64,000 bases of DNA from Balanoglossus misakiensis (taxonomy: Eukaryota > Hemichordata). The stretch lies in assembly GCA_040954595.2 (NCBI GenBank), contig CM082576.2, forward strand, positions 11,036,001 to 11,100,000, read 5' to 3'. The notes beneath the pieces are model-generated. The model was not told where the DNA came from and ran no database searches. It saw only the letters and a program-made list of their open reading frames with translations. Every line of letters starts with the position of its first letter. Position 1 is the first letter of the stretch. This document shows positions 1-13,565 of the stretch, piece after piece. The translations under genes were made by a program, and so were the position numbers.

Positions 1-3000
1 TGTTTCTGCCAGTATCACAAAGCCAGATTTGAAGGGCCAGTAGCTGTGACTTTTGATAATATTTTCAGTATTCTTATGCATCCATTAGTTTCTTGTTCTA
101 CTCGCTACAACATGTCGACATGTCCACTGTTATTAAGTAGGGCTTCGACTACCTACTAGACTCTGCTAGGTTGTGGAAGCCCAACTGTCTGAGACCATCA
201 AAATAAACATATCTATTGATTTTGAAAACATAAAACACTCTTTGATTATGTAACATTGAAAGTTATCTTGGCATAGTGGCTGATTTATAAAAACACAGAT
301 GCTGTGTAAATATTAAAATGGATAAATCCCATTTGAAAAACCCACTTTATTAATTGATTTGCTTCCATACCCTGTCAACAGGGATCAGAATAAAATCCCA
401 GAAACCCTGCAATTCATTATCTGTCATGGCGATGTAGTCATTGTGTTCATAGTTCCGGCATTAGTCAGGTTTCCCCCCAGATAGCAGAAACAGCTATGTA
501 TTGTTTGACATTCCGAATACAATTATCATAGAATACACCGAGGTAAAGTGATTGGATTCATGGTAATGCATTCTTGCTGTCAAACCAATTCGTTACTGCT
601 TGATAAGGCTGGGGGAACCGTGAAATAACAAGGTATTTCACTCATGTGTGTGACTGAAACTGCATTTTGATTTCCAATATCAAGGCCACTGTTAATTGCA
701 GACAACTTTAATAAGCTTGGCGAAGTAAAATGTTAAAATGAGTGGAATTTGATTTAAAAGGTGAACAGTCCAGCAATTCATTTACAGTACAGACATTGTA
801 TTACCTGAATTCATTGACTACATCAATTTGCATCAGTAATGTACTTGTACTGCTGAGGTAAACGTCCTCTATAATGAGTCTCTCAGTGAGAGCAGTCTGT
901 TTTAGATTTTGACTGGGGGACCCCTTTGAGCAGGCCCTGAACAAGTCTCCACCTGTGACCTCGCGGAGTACCGGGGCACAGATATACAAATCCCTACGCA
1001 GATAACCAATCTGCATACTCCACAGGATACAAAGCAACCTGAAAGCTGCATCTCCAGTTTCAAAGACCCTTTACCTAGATTTTAACAATTGTTTGCCGAC
1101 GCGGATTCAATTTCAAACCAAGGGAATTATTTGCTACTCGGTGTATTTAAAAGTCAAACATTAAAACATACCGGGATTTCTGGCCGTGTTCGGCGAAAGG
1201 AGGGGCCAAACAGAAGGGTCTAGGCCAGTTATTGTTGACTCTGAATGAATTTCCTTGAATAAAATCCTCCTTTTTTGTACACACATAAATCACCCCCTCC
1301 ATCCTTCAACAAAATCCATGAATGGTTACTAAAACTTTAATATCCCATCAACTGGAATGAAATCTCATGGGCACAAAACCAGACAACCTTTTTTTTCCCA
1401 TACACTTACATTGGATTAATTAAGTACATAAAGTCTAGGAAAACACAGATACATAAATTCTTAATTTCCATCGTATGCACCTATGTACGTACATGTAGCT
1501 CAGCGGACGCCAGACATAAATTATTTCGTAAACCAATCACCACGGTCTGAATACTGAGTCAACCAGCCCTTCCTGCCAATGTAAATTGAGTTTCCACATG
1601 GCCTGCCACAAAGAACCCAACAGTCCATGAAGGGATTGGATACACAATAGCATGCTTTATATAGCTAAATGGCCTGGAGAAAACAAGATCAAGAAGGTGA
1701 ACTCCATGTCACACATACAAAAAAAAATCCACCTTTTGTGTTGCCACATTTTCGAATATTTAACTGGATATAATGATTATCACAAAATTTCATCATCTGA
1801 AAGGAGTTGGGGCCATGAGTGTGTGGGTTTTATCTGTAAGAACGACATTTTCACTGATAACACACCTAATACAACAACACTGAACAAAGGCAATTCAAGG
1901 CACCTTCAGGTACATCATCATGTTCACTTAACCCTTACGGCAATGGAAATAGAATGATCTATGACCATTTGAAGGAGTATTCTTGGTTTCAGCATGCTAA
2001 GGGTCAACGAACTGTGCCATATTATTTCAATTATTTCTTTGGTTAATTAATTAAGGAATATGCTTCAACAATCATTAATGCTGTTAATTTTTACTTTGAA
2101 TGAAGATCACAGCTGTTTGTTTATAAATAGATATTTGTAAATTGCATGCATTTACATAAAAACTACACATTCTGGATCAAACATTAAAACAGCCGCACTT
2201 AATAGTTTTCCGTGAATATGTCTGGTTAATTGATTCTGATGAGTAAATATAGAAATACTGGAGAAGTCACACATTCCAGTAACATTTTTAAATCATCACT
2301 CACACTATTGATTCATCAATTCACATTTAGCAGTCAAACCAATAACACAAGTGACCTGACAGTGCATTGTACTCACAGATAGCTTGGATTCCACAAAACA
2401 TGCCAACGAACTGATTGCTATCAAATTGCACAGGGAAAATGACAAACACGTCTATCTGACCTGCCATCCCTTTTGAAGCGAGCTTGACCATAAAAATGAA
2501 TACTGAATACCTGAATATTTTCAATTTGAATATCTAAGCTACGCAGGATTTTGATGACAATATTGACTCTGAATTTGTGACGCACCAGAAACGTACATAT
2601 TTCTGTTTATTTGGCCATATATGAGTGTAATAGAGCAAAGCATGAATATTCTAGTATGCATTATATTAAACTGAAAAGTCAGTCCGTGCCATCCTACCAA
2701 CCAAATTTTCAGAGAATAACCCCTCTCCATACTGATAACACCAACACTTCCTGCATTCTGCATTCACTCCACCCTCACCCCGATATAAGTCCACTCACTA
2801 ATTTTAAAGAGCAATTTGCATTAGGAAGAACAGTGCACGGCCACCACAGATTACAGAAGATTATCAGTAATTCAGAGTAATTACACCCATCCTCACCCCA
2901 TACGACGACTAAATCATGTTGCAAATTGCTGTCATGACCGTATGTTTCTAAAATAGAACAGAGGCATGATCGCTAATTTACCATACACACATTCTGTAAT

Positions 3001-3505
3001 CAACAACGTATGCAAACTATGTGGTGGTAAATGACACATGGAAATGAGTGTCCGTGACTCAGTGCACCTTTCCTCTCTTTAGCATAAAATGCTTCAAGTC
3101 ACACCGTGGGTAAACAGTTCCATCAGACTTTAATTTCACGGTTATCTGGCCATTCAAATGTGCTCTGTGCAGAACAGAGTATATCCTCGTTGGGCAGAAT
3201 ATTGGGTGCGCTGAGAGAAACATCCGATAAGAACAAACAACTGACACCTAATATGCAACAAATAAATGTTATGAGAACAAGACACCATCAATGCTTGGGC
3301 CAGCACCTATATGTTCCTGCTTGAGAAAAAAAATACAACACTGCATTGCATATAAAAGGTAACAGATGTTCCTGTAAGTCAATTATACTGATACAAACAT
3401 CTATGTTGATATAATCTGGAACATGGAAATGAATCATATGGTGCAAATATTATGCGATTATCTTTAGAACTGTATAAACGACAGTTCTGAACAAGGCTGA
3501 CCTAC
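1..3505. other. Probable CCDC88 intron (no exon recognised)
   Basis: This stretch is AT-rich and contains only short open frames with no family resemblance. The codons expected after the exon ending at 3506 (the LPNVLMIG-type block of the HOOK domain) were looked for on the minus strand and not seen. It therefore reads as the beginning of a long intron. A small non-conserved exon could be missed. Confidence 0.5.
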
Positions 3506-5482
3506 CTGATAGTACGATTTGATGTTGCGCAGAAGAACATCTAAGTTCTGGATGCGAAGGTTGACATCTCCGTTGACTTCTCTATTTACTATCATATTAG
3601 TTGGACGGGGGTCACTGCAGAGAAGGCAAAGAGTGAAAACGTCAGCTGAAGAATGTACAGAGACTTCAGTCACTTTATCAAGTAGCAGTTGTTACCAATT
3701 AGCTGACATCCAGCCAGACAGGCCGCAACCTGACTTTTTGTCTGCCAGTCAGGTGCAAGACATCAGCATTGAAATTTGATATTAGGCTGGAGCTGATACA
3801 GTGAAATCTCAGTCTATGTCTGTTGGATATTCTGCATTACTTAAATTGATTTAACTTGAGGTAAGTTCTGAGACAAATTTACATACAAACACCTAGCCTA
3901 GCTAGTACCGTAGCCTGTCCCTTCTTGGCTCTGCCAAACATATACCATAACAAATACTAAGGGTTTGCTTATAACTATCTAGGGAAACTGTCACATAGCT
4001 CCAGTTGTATTTCTATTTTAAACTCTCTATTGATTTATGTGTATCATATGGCTAAAACCGATGATGTTACCAAAGCCCCTGTTCTACTTCTTTTGTGCTG
4101 CATACCAGCTCATAAAAACAAACTCTGCCCTGGTCTTAAACACTCACTCCATTAAATTCCAACACTGAGGACATTAAATTATATAACCAAGGTAGAATTT
4201 ATAAATGAAGTTCAAGACAATAGTCTGTCTCTGTGGTTGCTGCCTAGCCTCTTCACTTCGCATTCCAAGTATAGCTGACATCGCTATAGAAACCTTATCT
4301 GAGAATTAATCTACAGACTGCAGGAAGCAACTACTGGTGCTGATATGCATGGTGATTTTTCCACTGGTGGATAAAACAATATCCTGTTCTGTCTATCCTG
4401 CAACACCTTGTTGCAGGATACACAGAACAGGCACAAACAGATATAAATATATACAACAAAGAAAGTCACTTGTGACATATTAACTTTATGTTTGTATTAT
4501 AAAACATATTCAATTTTTTAGCACATTTTTAAAATTGGTATGAGCTATCTTGCGAATAAGTATAGACACCCTAACAAAAAATGGTCTATCTTTTCTATGC
4601 TAAACAAGTCTTCTGGAGAATTCTGCTCTAAAACAACATTCCCTATAATTCCCTCCATACTGGCATTTGATGTGGACAATGGGGTCGGACAATTGGTATT
4701 CAGGTCAACTTGTAAGTACCATTGTGTTCTGTCTCTGACAGATGCATTCATCAGGGCACCCCACAGTACCTGAGTAATCTCGAACAACCCATAGTTGTGG
4801 ATAGTCAGCATCGTGTGTGTACGAGCACTGAACTCTATATTACTGACTCCCCTGTGATACATACTGCTGCAGAAAGTGAAGCGGAAATTTTAATCCAATT
4901 TGATTATGGGCGTGTACGCACTGTCAACTACTCATGCTGAAGGCAGAACTGTTGTGAAGATTACTAAATATGAGTCATGTGCCCCAAAGGACTATTACAA
5001 CATGAGAGAAATCACTGATCTTCAAAAACACCATCTGAAACCATTCTCACTCCCAATGTAATGTGAATCTATCATAGTGGGCACCTCATCGACGTCTACC
5101 ATATCGTGTCCTGAAATTAATTGGTGACCGTAAGGTCAATGAAATATACATGTATAATATATTACTCGGTTATCTCTTTGGCAATGTATAATTGCTACTT
5201 ACATTTGAAGCATTATGTCATTAAGGAAAACACCGTCAACTAGATCTATAAATTCCAGCGGCTTCTTGTCTTCCTTGAAAGCTGCCACCTATGACGTGCA
5301 GACACATGCAAAAAGTAAATAAAACTTTCGTCATAGAATACGGATGTTGCCAAAATGTAACAATTACTCGTATAGAGGAAAAGGCGAAGCAAAGGGTGAA
5401 ATCACACACATGAGGGAAAAATTGAAGCTTCTCTTACCCATATCACCAGTGGGTGTTTCATGAATTCAGCGGCGCCTGCCAT
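3506..5482 (-). CDS. CCDC88: CCDC88 (girdin/Daple) family protein, N-terminal HOOK-domain exons, partial
   Basis: Three exons read on the minus strand: 5438-5482 (start ATG at 5480-5482), 5203-5288 and 3506-3614. Their phases join exactly (0, 2, 0) and give 80 codons; the gene continues past the left edge. The product contains [20 protein letters not shown] followed by [19 protein letters not shown], which closely matches the N-terminal HOOK (microtubule/dynein-adaptor-like) domain of vertebrate CCDC88A/CCDC88C. An in-frame TGA lies 21 bases upstream of the chosen ATG, supporting that start. The N-terminus is shorter than in human girdin (MAGAAEF before the conserved hydrophobic block). In the family, the HOOK domain precedes a very long coiled coil and a C-terminal G-alpha-binding region; those exons must lie left of base 1. 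I could not find the next exon in 1-3505. Orthology to a single CCDC88 paralog is not decided. Confidence 0.85.
4383..4431. repeat. Near-perfect 22-bp-arm hairpin in CCDC88 intron 2
   Basis: Arms at 4383-4404 and 4410-4431 are reverse complements at 21 of 22 positions and flank the 5-base loop ACCTT. The hairpin sits in the intron between the exons at 5203-5288 and 3506-3614. The rest of this intron (3615-5202) shows nothing recognisable. Confidence 0.8.
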
Positions 5483-7042
5483 GATGATTGATGATAACCT
5501 TCAAAGTTTGGTTACTGTGATATCACAGGTAGGGAGAGAAATTCACCTGGTTCCGATTCCGTACGTAAACCCCAATCTCCCCCACCAAGCGCTGCTGTGT
5601 TTCCCTATAAATTCCAAGCTGGCTACCTGCCTGTATTTACAAGATCAAGGGAGCCATGGAAACGAAAACTTGCTGCCAATTACTTGGCAAATCCCTCGAT
5701 AAAAACATTCAGTATTGGTACCGACAAAAATATAACACACGAAGTTGCGACACGAACTTCCGAGCACGAACAAAGATTGCGGGGTGAAGGAACGAACGGT
5801 CTCCGCAGCGATGCACCGAAGCCCTTCTGTCGATATTCCAAGCTATCCTTCACATGCAAAGTTGCGCGACAGTGGCACAGCTCAGACGTTCAGCTCATCC
5901 TGGTGGACAAAACTCGATCGCTTCACCACCGTATCCTGCGTTGTCCTTTCTGTCATGCTGCGCCGTACAGAAATTCAAAGTTGTAAATCGGGAAGGCGAT
6001 TGTCAGGGAATGTTGTAGCCAATCAAATTCCTGTTTACGATGACCTCATCACTGGTGTAAGTAACCACACCTCAGTTAGTATATCCTTCCGCTGATAACC
6101 ACAACAAAAATGAGTACCCTTAAACTATTTCATGTCACGTTAACTTGGCCAGTAAGCGATGCCATCGATAATTTCAAAGCCGATTGTCGAGAACAAGATT
6201 GGATGTTGAGTTTTATTCGTGTTTTATCCGACTGATATGCATATCAAATACAGGCAAAACTGTCAACAGGCGGAAGATTACTCACCTAGTGGTCACGTGA
6301 CTTCTTCAACAGGTGGATGTAGATAGAGGGCTCTGTAACAACTTGCCTGAATCATCACCGTCGAGTCAACAACCAAATTATACTCGCAAAACCATTATCT
6401 ATTTCAATCACGACAGAAGTGTGCGTAACCCTTTCACATTACATGTAATTAATGGATCTTTTTTGAAAAATCAAGCATCTGCAACTAATGTTTATAGGGA
6501 TAGTAGCTGTAACAAACTTTTGATGATTATTATTGTGGAAACACAGAAAAGTTACTCTTACTGTCATTTTTAATGAAAAAAAAATATTGGCAAGCACAGT
6601 TGTGGATTAGTAGTGTAAAAGGATTTACTAGGAAAATACTATCATAGTCCATACTGGTCAGCTATGATTTTTCATCTATCAAAGCAGGAAGAAAAGTGTA
6701 CAGATGAATCATCTGAAACTCTCCCAGGCCCAATGTAAATAAGTACAATGTACATGTAATTTGGGTAAATGTTAAAATCTATATTATAGTTGTGCATGGC
6801 ATAGGGTGCATGGTATGATGTGAAGTAGTGTGATGTTGTGTTGTACGGGATGCCGTTATAAATTGTAACTGATTTGACATGACATTGACTTTTTGAACTT
6901 TTCAGATCATAATGACGACCACCTGCAGCGCAGTGGGTCGTTATATTATTGATACCGAGTTAGAGGGTCCTTTTTCTCTCATAAGTCAAGTGTTTGTTCG
7001 AATTCTTTACTCCAGCGCACGGTAGCTCATCGCAAACTCGAA
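5483..7042. promoter_or_regulatory. Head-to-head promoter region between CCDC88 and CFAP36
   Basis: The 1.56 kb between the divergent start codons of CCDC88 (minus) and CFAP36 (plus). The part near CCDC88 (about 5690-6010) is visibly richer in CpG than surrounding DNA. It holds a CCAAT box at 6019-6023 and an RFX X-box-like 14-mer at 5650-5663. Two short open frames over 5597-6095 are best explained by the low stop density of this GC-richer DNA. Transcription start sites cannot be placed from sequence alone. Confidence 0.5.
5650..5663 (+). promoter_or_regulatory. RFX X-box-like site
   Basis: GGAGCCATGGAAAC matches 12 of 14 positions of the X-box form GTTGCCATGGAAAC. RFX factors drive many ciliary genes through such sites. 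It lies about 170 bp upstream of the CCDC88 start codon and about 1.4 kb upstream of the ciliary gene CFAP36. The left half-site is imperfect, so binding is a hypothesis. Confidence 0.3.
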
Positions 7043-10000
7043 ATGGCCGACTGGGTGTTCGATAGCGTTGTTGGCTTCCTGTACAGTCCTATGTGGACAG
7101 TGCCCATCGTCAACTTCATTGAACACAAATGCTTGGGTAAGTTCATTTTCCTGAACAAGTCTGAAAGGCCGACGAATTGGCTAGGAGCAAAAGATCACCT
7201 GTAAAGTCGTTGCTATTTTTCTTCACTCCAGTGTTCGACCCAGAAGAAGACAACCCGAAGGTGTATGCAGAAATTCACGGGGATTACAAGGAACTAGTAA
7301 GTTTGAACATGTCAATTTTATGATCTCTTGTCATCGGTATACATTTTGTTATCAATATAGCAACCAACATTTTTGTATTTCATCAGTTTGTTTCTCACAG
7401 TTACTTAATATCACGGTAGCAAACATTGAAAAAAGTTATAATAATAATTCTGATTTCAGTATTTCTAAATGCTTTTTCAAATCTGTTCCCTCCAACCCGG
7501 ATATGTCACACCTTATCAGTATAAACAGCGTTAATTTGTAATTCATGGAAGATAATTATAATGCTTTAGAGAATATTCTATGCATAAGCTTAACATATTA
7601 ACCAGTATTACTCACATATACGTTAATACCAAGTTAATGACATTTTCGCTGCCATAGCAACAGTCAGTTGTCTTCTTGAATATGGCTTCTCTTCTGTTGC
7701 ATTCAGACCAGTCTTCCCAGTAATGAATTGATGTGTTCTATTCTTGAACTGGTGCATTATTGTTTCTGTCATTCGACCAAATCAACATTTCCTGGTGAAA
7801 TAAAACTTTATTGAAAAAAAACGTGTATAAATTACGGCATTATAAATTAAGTTTTATTTTTTATTATTTAAGTACTTTCTCTATACTTTTTATGGGTATG
7901 CTTCTTGTAGAAGATGTAGAAAGTATATGGTTTAAGCAGTTTGGAGTTTTAAAAGGCCAATAATGATAGCCTTTCCAGAAAAATAAACAATATGGCTCTG
8001 TCAACAATTTACCCTTTAATAAAATGGTAAAAATGACCTGCACTACCCAGTAATGTACAACCACTGCCATATTTTTGCAAGACATACAACTTTACACTGG
8101 CTGATCCATTTAATTTTTTTAATGTATACCAAAAATAGAACATATCTTAGCAAGATGACATTTCATCTGAAGTTCTTGAAAACCCATTACACAATTGAAT
8201 ATCAGGTCACATTTCTGCCATGATGATGTTTAACTTCACAAACACATACACCTGAACACACCTATTGCATTCCTCTGACTCATGGTCATACTTGGTACGA
8301 CCATGCTACATGTATATGCAGGTGAAAATGTTAAAGGTTAAATCATAGTTTGAAACCCAGGCTTGCTATGGTTAAATATAGAGTGCAAATACTCACAATT
8401 CAAACAAAAAATACATTTGTAAAATGCAAATTCATTAAAAGGTTTAGTGAATTTGTGATTTTTATATATGTTGGTTGACATTTTCCTTTGTAAAGCTTTT
8501 GTGGGTCAACTTTTAAAATTAGTACATCCCTCATGAATGTACCTTTTGTACAACCAGTGTTATTGAGTAAAATGTCTTTTCACCACCAATGAGAATAGAC
8601 TGACCATTGACAAACAAAGCACGTTTATTGTCCATTACAACAAAATCAGGGTAAATTGTAGAACCTTGGCCTAATTTATGAAACTAGAAATCGTTCCCCA
8701 GAGGGACAGTAAATCTCTCTTTGTAGTGTGTAATCTCTCTGTGTGTCAACTGTATAGATTTATTAGTAAATTTACACCCTGTTGACTACATCCCATGACA
8801 AAAGGGAGACAAAAGATTTGATTAGATTGTGATGTGGAAAATAATTGCGAGTCCATCTTTTGAACAACGCATAATAAAGATTTATTTCAATAGTATTTAT
8901 GAATTTAAAAATGTAAATATGTCCAAAAACAGTATGAAGAGCAGCTGAAAATTGTTCAGACATTAAATCATATTTTGCAGAAATATTCATGTGGTTGGTA
9001 AAGGTACTTTTAATGTTTCTGAGGTCAGCTCAGTATTTTTTCTAACATCACCATAAATTGCATTCTTCATGTTTGCAGACATATGAAATTCTTTGACGTC
9101 ATTTCTTCAGTACTGTATACTGTATATAAATAGTCATTAGTGATTATCATCATCTTGATCCTAATGACAGTCATTATAACATCCTGTTAGATTTGCATTA
9201 AACCATAAAGCTGAAAACCTTGTAAAATTTGAAACCGTGACAAGGAAATATTGAATGTGTTGACATTTCCTTTTAAGTCGGCGCTTGGCAACTGAGTAAT
9301 GTTTTATGACCGTAATTTGTTTGTACTGTCTGTCTTTGTTCCAGTCTTTGTTCAATTCTTCCACACAATGGTCCAATAAAATTTGTAAAAAATTACTTTT
9401 GTCTTGTGCGAGCTTGCAGAACTATCTGCAGAAACAATGTCCACTTAAAAGTGATTCCATTAGATTTTCATTTTAATGTCATGTAATTTTGTGCATTGTC
9501 AGTCAGGATTGAATGGAAGAACGGCAGCGTTAAAATGATCCAGTTGAAATATAATCCTACAGATTAGAATGAAGCAAATTGCCTAGCCGCGCAAGTGTGT
9601 TCAGTCACAAATACAAACCTAATTGCTGCTCAGGGGAGGGTTTTGAAAGTACAATTCATTTCTCTTTCTATACAAATGAACACAATCGTTGGCCCTGATT
9701 GTGATGTTCTCAAGTTCACAGTCAGTCCAAGTGACTGCTTGGGGTTGCAATGGGAGCTGTTTACAGTTTCATACCAGGAAACAGGAATCTTGTTAATATT
9801 TTGTGCCCTGTGGCAGCATGAAAGCCAATCTCACACAGTGTCATCAATGATCCCTTTATTGTCCACTTTGAAAGTCAGCCATGTAGTATGTGTTGCATCA
9901 AGTGAATCAATAGAATTTGACTATATAGATTTTGTATAAATTCACACAAAAAAGTAAAAACTGTCACTAGGAATTCACTGCAGTATGTGATATCATCCGG

Positions 10001-13000
10001 TGAAGGGGTCTCACAATACCTTCATTTCAATAATTCATTATTCATCTTTTACTATTTTTCCACAGGTTGAATTCTTGCTAGAAAATTTCCTGGAAGATGT
10101 GGGAATATCCACGGATCAGTTTGTCACCGCTTGCAAGAAGAAAGGTGGCAAACACTCAGATGAGACTTATGTGAGTTTCAACGTCCTACGGCTCTGTCCC
10201 CCCGTCTCACTTTCCTTCGCTCCGTGTCAGAAATTATTGATAAACCAGAGAGAGAAAATCCACAGGCTTGCGTATTGAAGCCATTGAGCGTTAATATTTT
10301 AGCAGAAAAAAAAATGTGATGTGGCATTTTATGGTGATGGTTGTCATGGTAACAGTATACGCTGGTGTGGTATTGCTTTGCCATTTAACTGGGTGAAGTG
10401 TGTAATGCATTTATGTGCAATAGAAATGAGTCAGCGGTTGGTGGGATCATCATGACAGGCGAGCAGTCCATCAGTGTCGTCCTGTGCCAATCAACATCCT
10501 GTTACTATATGGCTGCACGTGGAATGACACAAATATAATGCAGTCACTCAGCTCAAACACACCCTTTGACAACACCACATAGCTGCTGAAATCAATGTAA
10601 AAAAAAATTGTAGAATTTTAAACAAGATGAAAATTGTGATATCTCACACCCGTGTTTGTCTAATTTTCGTGGCCGTTTACTGATATTGCACAGCTTTAAT
10701 TGTCGTCTTGTTTAAAATCCTACCAAGTTGCCAAATCACTCGAAGCAAACATAATTTAAACAAATTAATAATGAATCACATTTTGCACCGTCAAACTAAC
10801 TCAGCCACTTTTAATATCCTTTATCACTTTAGGCTGCGTTTGAGCAAGTTGAGGCAGCGCAGGACTATGAAGTCTTCAAGAGGATGATGATCCAGAAGAA
10901 CATTGAACTTGAACTGCAGGCTTTGAGATTAATCCAGGAGAGGAATGGAGTGATACCGGAGTCTATGACGCCCAGTGACAAGAGCACTGTACAGTATTCA
11001 CAAGCAACATTTGAGGATGAAGAGGAAAGAATACTCCAAGAGGTCCTCAGGTGGGCTTGATCAAATTCATTGTTTTTTTAAAAAGAATAGAAGAAGATTT
11101 CATATTTTATTTTAGTACACAACATGCACTATCAGAGAGTGCCGTTGGGTACAGTAAATTCCTTTGAAAATCTTTTCTTCTGCCAAACTTCTGTGCAGGA
11201 AATCCAAAGAGGAGTACGAAGCCCAGCAAAGAAAGAAAGGTACAAAGTATGACAAAGAAATGGAAGAGGCTCTAGCCTACAGCGAGGGTGAAGCCAAACG
11301 ACTCCAGGAAGAAAAGAACAGAGAGAAAGATATGCTTGACAAAGTAAGTCACTGGAGATCTAACCAATCACAGATTTTCACACTCTGGCAGCAGACCTGG
11401 CAAGTGAAAACAGCACACATCACCACAAGATCGTGAGAACACTTGAGGCTTTATTCCTGACCCCGTCGATCTGTCTTTTCTTAATCACAGGCACTGAAAT
11501 TGTCATTGACGTCAGAAAAAGCAGCTAAATCTCAGACAACACTAAAGGATATGCCCGCCATAGCCAAAGAGACCAAGGTAGGGAGGGATCCAATATGACT
11601 GAAGAGCAACCTACTGTCTCCAACCATATCTGAGTTGTTTGACTTATAAATATAGTTGTATGATCTGTTTGCAAGTTTCTATACTGGGATACCATGCAAA
11701 GTGACATGGTTTACAGAAATCAAGTTTTGATAATTTAGTTTGCTTTGAAAGGCATATTCACCCTGGCAATCCAATTTTTTTGGATCAGTAATCAATAGAT
11801 TGCATAACGTACAAGTCCCCTTCCCATTTGTCTGTGATCAAAAGAACTGGCACCAGCATAGATGAGTTATTGTGATATGTTCAACACCAGTAGGATGTCA
11901 CAGTCATATTTTGAGAATGAATTCATTGATTTTAGTTTGATTAAATTCAGTCACACATGCGCCCAAACTATCACCATGTTTCAGAAACCAGAGTCCGCAA
12001 AGACCAAAACACCAGCACCTGTGCCAACAATAAAAGAGCCTACCCCGGCCCCGGCCGCATCAGCCCCAGCCCCGGCCTCGGCAGCTAAAAAGAAAGAAGT
12101 CAGCAGTGCCGAGGCTGCTGCCAGTTGGCTAAGCAGTGCAAAAGCTGAAGCTGAGGCCTCTAGACCAGGATCCACAGCTAGCAGGGTAAGCTGTCAACTT
12201 CAACAACAATCTCTACTCTTTATGACACTTCCAATAAATCTGACATTTACTCAAAAGCTGGACTTATATTAAAAGATACTTCACCAAACTCTTGTGCATA
12301 TGCACCATGACCTGTTTGTCTCCAATTACAGTTATTAATTTTTCGTGATGTTGTCTTTTTCGAACAACCATGTCTATCTTTGCACTTGTGAATGTTGTGT
12401 TTTACTTTCTCCTGGTAATAACAGCTGTGATACTGAACAAAAATGCACCTATTATTTTCGAAGCAATTATAATTGTATACGTACACTTGTAGTTCTTCTG
12501 TTGTAAATCTCATAGTGATATCTCTTGTGTTTCTGCCTGTCTGTACTTCATAGATTGTGTTAAAGGCTTGATGGATTTTATTTTTCCGCTCAATGCTATG
12601 ACGTTTGTTTTTTGTTTTCTTTTTTTCTTCTGATTGTTGTGTTTTGCCCTTGGTGATCTCTTGTCTACCTGTCGACTGACTCATTCTCTCAGACAACTGA
12701 TGCACACAGTAAACAGGTATGCACTTTGTAACAGGATTACAGCTCACTTAAGCCAGCAAGAGTTTCAGAGTCTCTCGTGGAGTGATTCCCGTTGCTATAT
12801 TTTTTCGCACCCTCAAATTTGTTCAATGTATTGGATAAATCTTGATCAAATATACTAGGATGAGATACCAGCAGTGAAGTTTTTAAGAGTATTTTCAAAT
12901 CAAAACTTTAACTTGAAATTGTAAAGTATTGACTTTGATTTTGATATTTAATAGTTGTGGTAATATTCTAAAAGGCGTGACCGTGGACAGTTTTGAAGAA

Positions 13001-13565
13001 AGACAAGTAACAGCTTTATTTGTGATTTTTTTTCGTTCAGTTCTCACCCGAACAACAGATGGGTCTAATTGCTCTACATGTGTTTGTGTTACAGTTGGCA
13101 AGCAGTGATGCAGCAGAACTCAAACGCAGGGAGGACTATTTAAAGCAGCAACGTGACAGGCTTCTGGCAATGAAGAAGAAAGAAAGGGAAAAGACACTAG
13201 ACACCTTCACGGCAACATCGCAAGGAAGAGACCGTCCCAGGTCTGCAAGGGCAGCTAAACAGGCCACTAAAGGTAAAAGGTTGATTGCATCACTCAGTTG
13301 AATTGAAGTGCAGTGATAATTTCGTTTCAGAAAACAGAATAATAATAAAGTAATTCCAGACCAAACTGTGATGACAAGGTGGCAGTTGTGAACATCAATG
13401 TCATCCAAGCATGTTTGCTCTGAACTGTTTTCATTCTGTGCCATTCATTCCACAGAGGAAGGCAAACCACAGAGTGCCGAGATGTCTGCAGAAGACCAGA
13501 AGAAACTGGCTATGAGACAAGCACTGGCTACAAGACTCAAACAGGAAGTTATCAACAAGAAATAA
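7043..13565 (+). CDS. CFAP36: Cilia- and flagella-associated protein 36 (CCDC104/BARTL1), complete
   Basis: Ten exons: 7043-7136, 7232-7296, 10066-10170, 10833-11050, 11199-11343, 11491-11577, 11985-12185, 12693-12716 (tentative), 13095-13272, 13456-13565. All junctions keep frame, giving 408 aa (400 without the 24-base exon) against 342 in human. Residues 1 to about 130 form the BART-like domain that in CFAP36 binds GTP-loaded ARL3 at the cilium; landmarks are FIEHKCLVFDPEEDN, EIHGDYKELVEFLLENFL and MMIQKNIELELQALRLIQERNGV. A charged coiled-coil stretch follows (EVLRKSKEEYEAQQRKKG), then a Pro/Ala-rich linker in the seventh exon. A conserved tail has LKRREDYLKQQRDRLLAMKK and ends KQEVINKK, as in vertebrates (EEVINK). 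The start has a good context (G at -3, G at +4). The gene is divergent from CCDC88 and convergent with PPP4R3. Introns, including 7297-10065, show no other genes. Confidence 0.93.
12693..12716 (+). CDS. CFAP36: Candidate 24-nt microexon of CFAP36
   Basis: Bounded by a pyrimidine-rich acceptor (CTCTCAG) and a GTATGC donor. It encodes eight in-frame residues (TTDAHSKQ) between two exons that both end or start at phase 0, so inclusion or skipping keeps the frame. I know of no homologous segment in human CFAP36, so this may be an optional exon or chance splice-like sequence. Confidence 0.45.

Noticed and set aside
5597-6095. 129- and 116-codon plus-strand frames between CCDC88 and CFAP36
   Set aside because: They overlap each other in different frames, lie in CpG-richer promoter DNA and resemble no protein.
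12247-12747. 166-codon minus-strand frame in a CFAP36 intron
   Set aside because: It is Lys/Arg/Asn-rich low-complexity translation antisense to intron DNA and overlaps the candidate microexon.
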